This document shows, in pieces, positions 24,529-35,500 of a stretch of DNA of 64,000 bases. The stretch is from NCBI GenBank assembly GCA_958299035.1, contig CATQJL010000316.1, forward strand, positions 44,575,585 through 44,639,584, given 5' to 3'. The translations under genes and the position numbers were made by a program. Within the stretch, counting starts at the first letter, position 1; every line of letters starts with the position of its first letter. This DNA comes from Cylicocyclus nassatus (taxonomy: Eukaryota; Nematoda; Chromadorea; Rhabditida; Strongylidae). Under the pieces are notes generated by a model. The model ran no database searches, was not told the origin of the DNA, and saw nothing but the letters and a program-made list of their open reading frames with translations.

Positions 24529-24818
24529 AGTGTCCCTGCGGGACATTAAAGCATGAAATCGCTGCTTTTGCGTGAGCGCACGAAGCAGCGCAGACCATAC
24601 GGTCCGATCCCTAAGCAGTTCAAAAAAATCTCGTGAAAATGGCTGTATCAAAAAACTGAGCTCAAAAACCGCTATCAGTTCCAGTAGCCATACACCTCCT
24701 TTTTTGAACTAAAAAATTAGGAATGTTTTAACAGCTGGAAATAGATCCAAATGCTTTTTCGTATTTTTGCTAGGTAAAAATAGACATCACATCTCGCGAA
24801 AAGCCGACGAAGTAGCAC

Positions 24819-26065
24819 CAGGGCCCGGCACGATGTCGGCAAATGACAAGCTGGAAATCGTTCTGGGGCCAAAAAGCAAAGGGGAAATCGTTTTTGCGGG
24901 GTCCGGGGCAGAGCCCCGGAAAAAAAATTGGTAGTTCATGCTCGCTACTTATCTTGACATGTTATGTGCCTCAACAGGCGAACACTGGAGTTCGCGCGCG
25001 TCAAACCGCGCCGTCGCTAAGTGCCGCACGCGCGACGTCGCCCAAGCGATGCTATTTGTAACTGCATACATGACTAGTTCTCAATGTGTGTGTAACGATA
25101 TGGCACCAAATTTTGTGTGCGAACGGACAGAGGCTAGTGGAAACATAGTATGAAAAATTATGAAAAACTTATGTGAACGGAACGAGTAATTAGCATTTTT
25201 TCCGAGAATTTCGCAAAACTGGTAAATGAAAATGTGAATTTAAACGGCTCGTTTGGAAAGCGCAGATGAACGATATGGTATGAAACTTGGTAAGTACATG
25301 CACACGGGCTTGCAGGACTTAACTGAGGAGTTTCATTGAGAAATTATGTGACTGAAGTTTGTGGCAAACTTTTTTCTGGAAATTTTGCGCTACCAAAGAA
25401 ATGGAAAAATGGCTCGTTTGCAACGCAGAGGTAACGAAATCGCGCGGGCTTCGGTGTGTATATGCGCAATAGGACTAAGTAATAAAGTATGAAATATTAT
25501 GAAAAACTTATGTGAATGAAGAGTTTCCTTAACTTATTTCCAAATTAGGTCGGCATTTGCCGACCTAATTCCCACCTGAGGTCGGCAAAACTCTCAATTT
25601 ACATAATTTTCTCAAAATTTTTACATAAATCTGTTGTACACCTAAAGTTTACTACATGGTGAAATTTTGGTTCCGAAACTCCTCCTCTTGTCCTTGTTGG
25701 AGCCCAAAATGGCATCAGCAGCCCAGCTTTCTAAGATAGAAAGCGCGCCCCAGTCAATCGATACGCGCGGGAACGGCGTCTCTCATTCCTATGACTGCGT
25801 TTCTTTGATATTTTCTCATTCCCTAATCCTTTTTACTGCTTATTTTTCTTCCTGTTTCCTATCTTGGTACAGCAATTTGAGTAATATGAGGAATTTGAGC
25901 AATTTGGGCGCTTTTGAGCGCTTTTATGCGAAGTGTGGCCGGTAATCTTGTCGCACAAACACAAAACGTCATTTTTGGGCTCAAGGGAGTATTCGTAAAA
26001 CTTACTGGGATCAAAGGGGTATTCGTTTTGGAAAACCCCGTTTGCCCACCTTGTGCCGGGCCCTG
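24819..26065. mobile_element. hAT-like non-autonomous element with 8-bp TSD
   Basis: The left terminus CAGGGCCCGGCAC and the right terminus GTGCCGGGCCCTG are exact inverses. The perfect 8-bp direct repeat AGTAGCAC flanks it (24811-24818 and 26066-26073). CAGGG-type ends with an 8-bp duplication fit hAT (established knowledge). The 1247-bp interior is AT-rich with no transposase, and contains a small palindrome around GTCGGCATTTGCCGAC (25550-25565). Confidence 0.85.
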
Positions 26066-26170
26066 AGTAGCACTGGATGTCGCAGCAGTTCCGTCTGGAG
26101 TATGGCACAAAATAACCTCGAAGAAAGTTGTGTCATCCACATCCACACTCCGAAATATTTCTTGGGATGC
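26066..26170 (-). CDS. Candidate exon interrupted by the hAT-like element
   Basis: On the minus strand a frame encodes ...VDVDDTTFFEVILCHTPDGT... up to the insertion site. If the element and one target copy are removed, the same frame continues for about 10 more codons at 24818-24790. The protein is unknown, so this is only suggestive of an exon broken by insertion. Confidence 0.3.
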
Positions 26171-26676
26171 TTTTCAGAGTTTTTGCAGGCCCATAACCCC
26201 GAACTTCAAAAAAGCTACTTTAAACTTTTGAAAAATTCCAAAAATTATTCAAATTATTCACAAGTATAAACAAGTCACTTGCACATTTTTATAACCCTGG
26301 AAGTAACTTTCAATTTTTTTTAGAATTCCGGAAAAATTTCGATGCGGCCCACCCATAGTTCATGATTCATTCCTCCTCTTATTGCCTCTACGGTATTGAT
26401 AATTTCCAGAAAATACGTACGTTCCCACCGGATAGAGAAAGTTCAAAACAGCTTCGGCAGGAAATTGCCAATACGTAAGGCCAGGTTTGTATACATCAGT
26501 TACCGGACTTCAACATTCCCAATAAAAGGTTGGGGTTGGAAAGTCTGAGCGTCAGACGACGAAAGTTTGATCTTTTGATGGCATTAAAATATTATTCGGA
26601 GGCTGTCGAATGAAATCGTCAGACCTTTTTGAGCGCAGGAACTCAACTAGGCCAAGTAAGACTGTATTATTTAGAA

Positions 26677-27011
26677 CTAGCTGGCTTACCCGGCTCCGCC
26701 GTATATTCCAAATAGAAAATTCCATCTCTCATCCATTTTGCAAAATTTGAGCTAGGGGGCTGGAATTTGGCAGAGGGGTGTAATCGAGCATGCTGATCAC
26801 CCCCACGGGGGTGATCAGCATGCTCGATTACCCCCCTGTGCCAACTCCCAGCCCCGTAGCTCAAATTTTGCAAGAAATCGATAAAATCGATATCGATCGA
26901 TGACGAAAAGTAGCCTATGACACCCGCCGGGGCCCGTAGTGTATGTGTGCCAAGTTTGGTCCGGATCGATTCAGAAATGGAATTTTCTATTCGGAACATA
27001 CGTACAGACAT

Positions 27012-27050
<39 letters not shown>

Positions 27051-27093
27051 TACAGACAGACAGACAAACAGACATTCAGCTTTATATATAAGA
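26677..27093 (-). mobile_element. Non-autonomous Helitron (417 bp)
   Basis: On the minus strand the element starts TCTTATATATAAAGCTGAAT at 27093 and ends CTAG at 26680-26677, preceded by a GC-rich CGGCGGAGCCG stem-loop. It sits between A (27094) and T (26676), the standard Helitron A^T target with no duplication (established knowledge). It has a CTGT/ACAG microsatellite next to the 5' end and a central palindrome (about 26795-26815) with one GGGCTGG...TTGGC unit on each side. It shares both ends with 41403-42585. Confidence 0.85.
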
Positions 27094-27497
27094 TGAAAAG
27101 GAATATGAGGAAGAATTTGACTTTTTGTTTTATGCTCACGTGAGCTTGCCCATGTAACTAAACTGGATAAAAATAAAAATAGTGTTTTAGTAATATACAG
27201 TCAGAAAATGAGACATTCTAAATTGATTGACTGAACTCGTACCTGTTCGGCACGAGACCCAAGACCGCCCTCGCATTGTGTATGCTATACAAAGCAAAGA
27301 TTACAGGTAGGGCCTTCGTGCCTTCCCTCCCAACTTTCCATTAGATCTCTCCTCCGAGCTGCATTTTGGCAATTGGGTAGACGCCCCAAAATCGGTCTTT
27401 TCACCCCATTCAAAGCTGAAATTTGGATTCTACGAGTCAAAAAAGCTCAAAAGATGCTGAAAGGTGGAAATGCAAAATCTGCAGGAACACTGCCTAT

Positions 27498-29016
27498 CAG
27501 GGTCAAGCGTGTTGATGCGATCCTGGACCCTCATTTACGACCCTCCCCCCTTGAAGGTACCCATACGTACCTTCCCCCCTCCCCCCCCCCCCCCTTCCCC
27601 CTCCCCCATCTATCCCCCTTACCTCCCCTGCCCGCATTTCTCGCGGTAACCTGCATAAACGAATGTCAATCTCAAAAAATACCTGCGTGAGAACTTCAGT
27701 GAGGTTTCGGAAGCAGAATTTCTAGGCCAATGGGTGCGCCCAGCATCTCTAGCACATATACACACCTTAAATAATGTTTGAGATTCTGCAAGTTTACTTT
27801 TGAATTTTCAGGCATACTTCAGGCTAGCAAATTCGATTCCCGTATGCGACACAAATTTTTACACGGAGAACAAAATGACATTCTTGAACTACAAGATATT
27901 TTCGACTAAGAAGAAGCTCAGTTCTTACCTCTTCCGCAGTTTTTCCTGCAAAAAAAAACGCTTTAGCGCCGTCCAGAACGACGTCAAAATTGTGCATGAG
28001 CACGGGAGTTTGAAAATTCGTAACTAAGGCTAGTAAAAGACTGAGAGGCTGCAAAGCACAGGCTTTGTAGCATAGTGCCTAGAATATCCATAGAAAAAGT
28101 TTCAGCCCTCGAGGAGCAGTGAGCTCGAAAAAATTTAGATCAGGCTCTCGCAAGTTTAGATGCGATCCTAAAAAGCAAAAACTGGGATTTTTGAGCTTAA
28201 AATTTTGTAACTTACCAGAGAAGTTATAAAACAGCCTGAAATTCCTATGATGAAAACTAGAGGGATGGCCTCGTATTACAGCAAGTTTGCAGCTAACAAG
28301 CTTCAATAGCTCCGCAGAAATTTAGATCAGGCGCAGATACGACCCCCTTTTCTCATTTTTTGCTAACATACATAAAATCACAAGAAAATCCGCAGTTTAT
28401 AAAATAACACCAGATTTCGCACAGCAGTAGCAGGGCTTATCTAAATTACACATAAATTGTAAGGTCCGTATGAAAAGCATTTCAAAAAGATTTACAAATT
28501 ATTGATGATTAGCGTTGTTAGAGATATGCGCTTTTGTCGAGTGTGCGAGTCTTCAGTGAGCCTTCGGAAGCAGGATGTCTACATCAATCGGTACATCCAA
28601 CATCTTTATCACACATACATGCCTTTAGTAGCATTTGAGCTTCTGAAAGTGTTTATTTTTTGGATTTTAGTCATGCCAGCTGGGTTCGATTCCCGTTTGA
28701 GACAATATTTTGCGGGAGAAATAGCGATTCCCATAAAAAAAACTAAGTCATAATCTTTCAAAAGTGCAGCAAATGAAGCGAATTTCTACGCTTGCAAATA
28801 TTTTTAAATTATTGTTCACTCGTTTTTATTTGATACATTGGTACACGGCATTCCATGAATTTATTGTTAAGAACATGTAATAATTACTTGCTATTTGATT
28901 TGCTTTCAATCGTACGGTTTTTTATCCAAACTATCCCTTCTTACGACCTCCCCCCCTCACCGTAGGCCCTCTTTACGACCCCCCGTTGCGACAGTCGCAT
29001 CACACGCTTGACCCTG
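27498..29016. mobile_element. hAT-like non-autonomous element with 8-bp TSD
   Basis: The left end CAGGGTCAAGCGTGTTGATG and the right end (inverse) CAGGGTCAAGCGTGTGATGC pair closely. The perfect 8-bp direct repeat CTGCCTAT lies at 27490-27497 and 29017-29024. The interior (1519 bp) has C-runs near both ends (27560-27605, 28950-28985), is otherwise AT-rich, and contains no recognisable transposase. Confidence 0.85.
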
Positions 29017-29551
29017 CTGCCTATACGCGCACATGGTGACTGTTAACGGGCGAATGTTGTCGGCAACACTGAAACACCATATCAATCGTCAAATTTGGTA
29101 AGCTGAAAGCAGACGGTTGTCAAAGTTGTTCTCTAGAAAACGCACACCTTACTCTTCCATGCAGTCTGATGCATGATATAGCTTCGTTTATGATAATTTA
29201 TTTCCAAACACTTACTGCGCTCAATACCATTTTTCCCTACGTCATGGAAAGTGCGCATAGGTAAGAATGCCTGCCTTTTAGACTTTCAAATAACTACCCT
29301 ATCAAACAATTCTTTCATTCGCACCACAATATTTCGAGCTTTTCACTATCGAACTCGATCTACGAAAAATTAGCAAAGGGTAACACTTATGGCGCGGAAA
29401 AATGCGCTCCAAGCAGCAAAAGGAGCTCCATTTTTATTCGTTCAAATTTTTGAAAAAACCTTTATATTTTGCCCATCCGTAGGTTTTCCATCTAATTTTT
29501 GCTCATTTCCGGTGTATTCTAGTTCAAACACGCTTTACTAACATAGGGCAA

Positions 29552-32500
29552 ATGCCTTCTGAAGACAGAGAGCTATCACCGACTAATACGACATCTCTCA
29601 AGGAGTTCCCCAAGACTAAGAACCGAAAGAGAAGGAGCGACGCAGAGACTCTCGCCGAGGAGGAGGTAAGAGATTCTCATCGAAACATAAACAAACTACT
29701 AATCCTGTGTGGGCCTGGTATTAGCATTTTGCACAAAGATCACAAAGTTGCTTTTTATGAATGAAAGTGATTTCTATTAACGGGGAAAACTTCCATAATA
29801 CTGGGGAAAATCGCTTCTATGTTCAGCTGTTGTCTATTTATGTCTATGCTTTACATTTGTGTAAGGGATTGCCAATCGTTCATGAATCGCTTGGCACCGA
29901 AATCTTTTCGGTAACACAGGCGCACGCCATACTTGATCCACTTGACCCACTTGACCCACTTCATCCACTTCGATATTGGACACATCAGGGGAATGACCAA
30001 TAGCGAAGTGGTTGAAGCGGATCAAGTTCATCAGTATGGCGCATGCCACAACTGCATTGACTATCTGTTTTGAATATGGGCCTGCCGAAGTAACTCGAAA
30101 TCCGAATTTATTCGACTGCTGGTAGAGTCTCAAAACTGATCCTTCATTTCAATCTCTACAGATAGTCTGCCCAAAAGCGTCAAAAAGAACAAAACCTCGG
30201 ATGACTTGTTCATGACAGGTTTCGTGCAAGAAGAAACGATCAACAGTAGATGAATCAGCTCGAAACATATCAGATTTGGATCTACCGATGAATCTTGCTA
30301 CGGAAGTTCGTGACGGTGAGGAGTTTTGATAGCGTTTTTCAGTAGGAACTTGTATGGAGTGTATGACCACGTTTCGTCAATATCTTCTTTGTGGTTGTTT
30401 TTTCTTAAAACAAAATGCTGCAGGCATCCGTTATCTCGCACCTTACTGGGCTGTGTATCGCACGAGAACAAAGGGGCGATGGATTGGGCGGAAAATGGTT
30501 GATGTCTTTGCTCAAGAGTTTCTCTCTCTCAACAAGAATTATCCGGTAGGTTAATCACGTGCTGATTCAGATCTTCAGTTGTGATTTTCAATTTTGTCAA
30601 AACTTCTATCACGATTTCCCCGCAAATTCTTGGTCGCTTTTTTACTTTTATTTATTTTTCAATCTATCTCATACCAAAGTGCCGCATTCTAGTACGGTAA
30701 AAGAAATCTCCTAATTTAACATTAAGAGAAGAGAAGAAAACATCACAAGCTGAAAGTTCAGGTCTCGTCTGTTCTGAGAAGTGGCAAAGGGAAAATGAGT
30801 CTGTGGGGGTCTCGTATGCTACCATAGTTGAGAAGCAGTCGAACAAAAGCACGCAGAAATCTATACTCGTAGCCCTCGTTTGCCAACAAAAACGTTCTAC
30901 ACGTTTGTGGGACCAAAGAGTAATTATCTTGGGAAGAGCTGCGCAAATTTGGTAGGGATTAGATGGCCGGATGTGGATGGGACCCTTAAGCTTTACGAAC
31001 GAAACAAGCATGTTCATTTCTGAGCGGGGTCCTTTCTAGCGTCGTCACAAAGAGAGTAATGGTAAACTTGATCAGCTTTTGAACATCGTTCATGAGGGAG
31101 CTCATTTGCAATTTTAATGTCAGCAAAAAAATGCTGACAGTGATGGTTTCTCTTCGGTAGAATAATCTTTCCAGACCTCTTTCAAATGAGATATCGAAAA
31201 CATTCTTGAATGGAGCTGCTTTATGATTTGACTTGGAACGCTTGGGTGTGATTTCCTTATCCGTCAATCCTTCTTGTACTTCTTGTAAAGCTATGGCTGT
31301 ACAGTCTGTCCCTATCCCAATCAGGTGCTCGGTCGCGATTGGGATAGACTGTATGTCCCAATGTCATGTCTGCAAGTTTTGAGGGTGAAAGTACGGTTGA
31401 ATATGTCATGACTGTTTCCTGTTCATCTCGTTTCCATCAACAATTGAGGAGAATAGCCTATGAGAAAGAGGCAGTGTAGGCAAGCTCAAAGAGGAGCAAT
31501 GTAAGAGGTACATGGATTGCTAATATGAGGTAAGTGCAAAATCAGGCTGTGGGCAGTTGAGAATGTAAGATGCCAGGTAATCCAGTATTACATTTGGATT
31601 AATTCGTTTTTCGTTTTATGTTCTTTACATCATACTGTTCATGCGAGTGGTTTTGTTCTGACTGAAGAATTTACATTGCTAATATCTCTCTCACAGCGCA
31701 GCATTATTGGTATTTACTGAGATCGTGTTTTCGTTCAGTCTGTAATTGTGAGCGCCGTTTTTCACGTATGAAGTAGATATGAGAACTTCGCAAAATCTTT
31801 GAAACAAATTAACTCTAAAGGCCAGCGAAACGCATATTATCCATAGCACTCTTGCTCTTTTGAAAGAATATGATATGAGCACTTTTGTATGTTGCTGAAA
31901 TTTGCTGTTTGAAATGAAAAATAAATAAGAAGTCGTAGATTGACGGGCCGAAATGTGGGAAGATTGAGCCAAGTAGCTATGTTGTGGCTCGCATACATGA
32001 TGAGCGAAGGAATTAACATGCAGGCGGTAATTTGTAGTAATTAACATGGTGGCAAAAGCAAGGTGGTGTTGAATTGACATGAAATGAGGTCTCCTAGCTT
32101 TTATATATGAATGAATTATACGACAAGATGTTGATGTTGTCGAAGAGCTGTGACGAAGGCTCACTCCTCCGCCACGAATAACCCTTAAGAGCTTCAAGGG
32201 CTCTCATGTGAATAGGTTTGCCTTAATATGTCGTGAGGGACATGATCAGATTTTGAGCAATCACTTTCACCTGTTTTCTACGAAGTAAATAAAGCTCATC
32301 TGAGTGAATAATTTTATCCAATCACAACTCCAGTCATTAGTTCTAACAATAAGAAATTTCAATTGATTTGTTTAGAAAATCGCATGCAAGTTGGGACGAA
32401 TGTATGTGAATGGCAAGATGATGCTGGATGTGAATTACGTACTCAAGAATGGTGACTCTATACATCATTGGGGACATCGACATGAACATCCAGTATGTTC

Positions 32501-35500
32501 CTTTTCTCTTGTACTCGTTTTTAGCATGTAGTAGAGTTCGTGATTTGCGTTAGTAAGTGGAGGCGCTTGCAAAAAAGTTGCCTCATATCGATAAGGGAAG
32601 TGTGGGTGTATTAACACAAACAGCTGTGGTCTAGTTGGGATAAAAGAACCAATTACGTTGCGAGATAACCTATTTCACAGTTTTTCTTTTGTCAATCAAC
32701 TGAAAAGTTATCTTTGGACACCATCGCCACCTTGCTCCTATGACTACTTATCCAAGAAACTCGTTTCGTGTCATTCCTTTTGTTATGCTATTCCCGTGGA
32801 TAATCGAGTTGGGTTTCAATTAATAATGCCAGCAACAAACATATTTTGATTGCATAAAAGGTGATGCTCTAAGCTTGGAGTATAACTTGACAGCGTTGAT
32901 GTCACGAGCGATTTCAACAACTTATTGATTCGACTATATTTGCCGTTCCATCTTTTCCTTGTAATGTGTTTGTGATGGAGTAAGTTCAAAGTATGGCAGT
33001 TTTGTTACAATCACAGTTCGAAGATGTAATTACTTTTTTGCAAGAAAGCCATAAATTTGTGCTTCTCGACCTTCATCCCTTTGGGAAAATCCTTTTTGCA
33101 GTTCACAAAAAATCGATGGGTTTGTGGAGCAATGTATTCCTACCCCCTTCACCCCTGGGCCAGAACCCAGCTGACCCCCCTTCACCCACGGCCGATGAGG
33201 AACTGGAGAAAGTGAGACTAAGAAATCAACTTTTTAAGCAAATTATAAAACCATCGACATTTTTGCATTTAAATTTAGTTACATGTTGATCCTAAATATT
33301 ATTATGATGATTGTCAAAACTTATTTGCAGGTTCACTGAAAAGTACGTCGGAAAGTGCCGCTGTTGTTCACTTCTGGAGAAAATTTACGTGTGAAGCCTT
33401 AGTGTATATATGTTGGTGAAATTACTCACGTATTTGCTGAAACAATAAGTGAAATAATATATGAACTTTGATGATAGTTGCGCAGTTGAATTGCATTCTT
33501 TTGAAGAGGAATAATTTTTTAAGCAGATGACGGAATCCGTGAAAAGTCATTGAATGATTCCGGGAATCAGGAGGAAAACTCCATAATTAGCCTACACTGA
33601 TTTAGAAGTCTAGTTTCCATCTGCTTTCAAAAGACATACAGCTTGCCAGGAGGAAGAGGGATTTAATCCTGCCAGGAAGAGATAGTTTTAGTCATTCTTT
33701 CAAAATCAAATGCTTTTTCTATGAAAAATTGTAACCTTTTTATATGGGAAGATAGGAGAGTTAGCCATACACTGAATTACTCTTGTTGAAAGCTTTCAGA
33801 AAATATATAGCTTGCCATGAAAGAAAGGGTTTTCCTGTAGGGTAAGGGTGGTCGTAATTGTTCTTCCAGGATTAAGGAAATTTTTTTTATAAAATTCATA
33901 ACTTTATTATATGAAAAGCTAGAAGAGTCTTTTGCATCCTACTGGAATCCTCTCCTCGTCCGCTTTCTGAAAATATATAGGTTGCCAGGAAAAAAGGGGA
34001 TTTTCCTATCGGGTGAAAGGGGTGGTAGTTGTTTTTCCGGAATTAAGCCAATTTTTAATTTAAAATAAATATAACACTTTTATATGAGAAGCTGGGAGAG
34101 AATTTAGGTGTTCATTGAATTCCGCTCGTCGTCCGCTTTCAGAAAATATATAGGTTGTGGGGAGAAGGATGCTAAAAGTGCGTGGTGGAAGGGGGAGGAA
34201 CATGGTATAATGGAAATGTTCCTTTCTGTACTCCAAAAACGTCGTTTTAATTAGCTAAAGGAACATTTCCATTATACCATGTTCCTCCCCCTTCCACCAC
34301 GTACTTTTAGCATCCTTCTCCCCACAACCTATATATTTTCTGAAAGCGGACGACGAGCGGAATTCAATGAACACCTAGATTCTCTCCCAGCTTCTCATAT
34401 AAAAATGTTATAATTCTTTTAAATTAAAAATTGGCTTAATTCCGGAAAAACAACTACCACCCCTTTCACCCGATAGGAAAATCCCCTTTTTTCCTGGCAA
34501 CCTACATATTTTCAGAAAGTGGACGAGGAGAGGATTCCAATAGAGTGCAAAAGACTCTTCTAGCTTTTCATATAATAAAGTTATGAATTTTATAAAAAAA
34601 ATTTCCTTAATCCTGGAAGAACAATCACGACCACCTTCACCTTACAGGAAAATCCTTTCTTTCCTGGCAAGCTATATATTTTCTGAAAGCCTTCAACAAA
34701 AGTAATTCAGTGTATGGCTAACTCTCCTATCTTCCCATATAAAAAGGTTACAATTTTTTATAGAAGAAGCATTTGATTTTGAAAGAATGACTAAAACTAT
34801 CTCTTCCTGGCAGGATTAAATCCCTCTTCCTCCTGGCAAGCTGTATGTCTTTTGAAAGCAGATGGAAACTAAACTTCTAAACTAGAGTAGGCTAATTATG
34901 GAGTTTTCCTCCTGATTCCCGGAATCATTCAATGACTTTTCACGGATCCCGTCATCTGCTTAAAAAATTATTCCTCTTCAAAAGAATGCAATTCAACTGC
35001 GCAACTATCATCAAAGTTCATTTATTATTTCACTTATTGTTTCAGCTAATACGTGAGTAACTTCACTAACATATATACGCGAAGGCTTCACACGAAAATT
35101 TTTCTCCAGAAGTGAACAACAGTGGCACGTTTCCGACGTACTTTTCAGTGAATCTGCAAATAAGTTTTGACAATCATCATAATAATATTTAGGATCAACA
35201 TGTCACTAAACTTAAATGCAATAATGTCGATAGTTTCATAATTTTGCTTGAAATGTTGATTTCTTAATCTCACTTCTTCCAGTATTTCTTCTCCGAGTTT
35301 CAGCGGATAAAACCCAATATTCGACTTTAATCTGGTTTGGCTACAATTTCACTTGATGCATGTGAATCAAAAGAATATGAGGAGCAATGATGACGAATAT
35401 AACCCCCCCCCCCCCCCGGGTTGACGCACCTTTATAGCGGTGGCCGCTCCCTTAAACCCCCCCCCCCCCCCGACGGCCCTCATACCCCCTTCACCCTGGA

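Noticed and set aside
27009..27071. ACAG-type microsatellite as a CRISPR-like array
   Set aside because: It is a simple tetranucleotide repeat at the 5' end of a Helitron with no spacers.
31300..31352. Small hairpin resembling a pre-miRNA
   Set aside because: The stem has a 6-nt insertion on one side and only a 14-nt loop. Without small RNA evidence it is indistinguishable from a chance or repeat-derived hairpin.
31691..32197. 168-codon minus-strand frame
   Set aside because: Lies within an intron of the pseudouridine synthase, has low-complexity composition and no recognisable domain. The opposite strand is equally plausible as non-coding.
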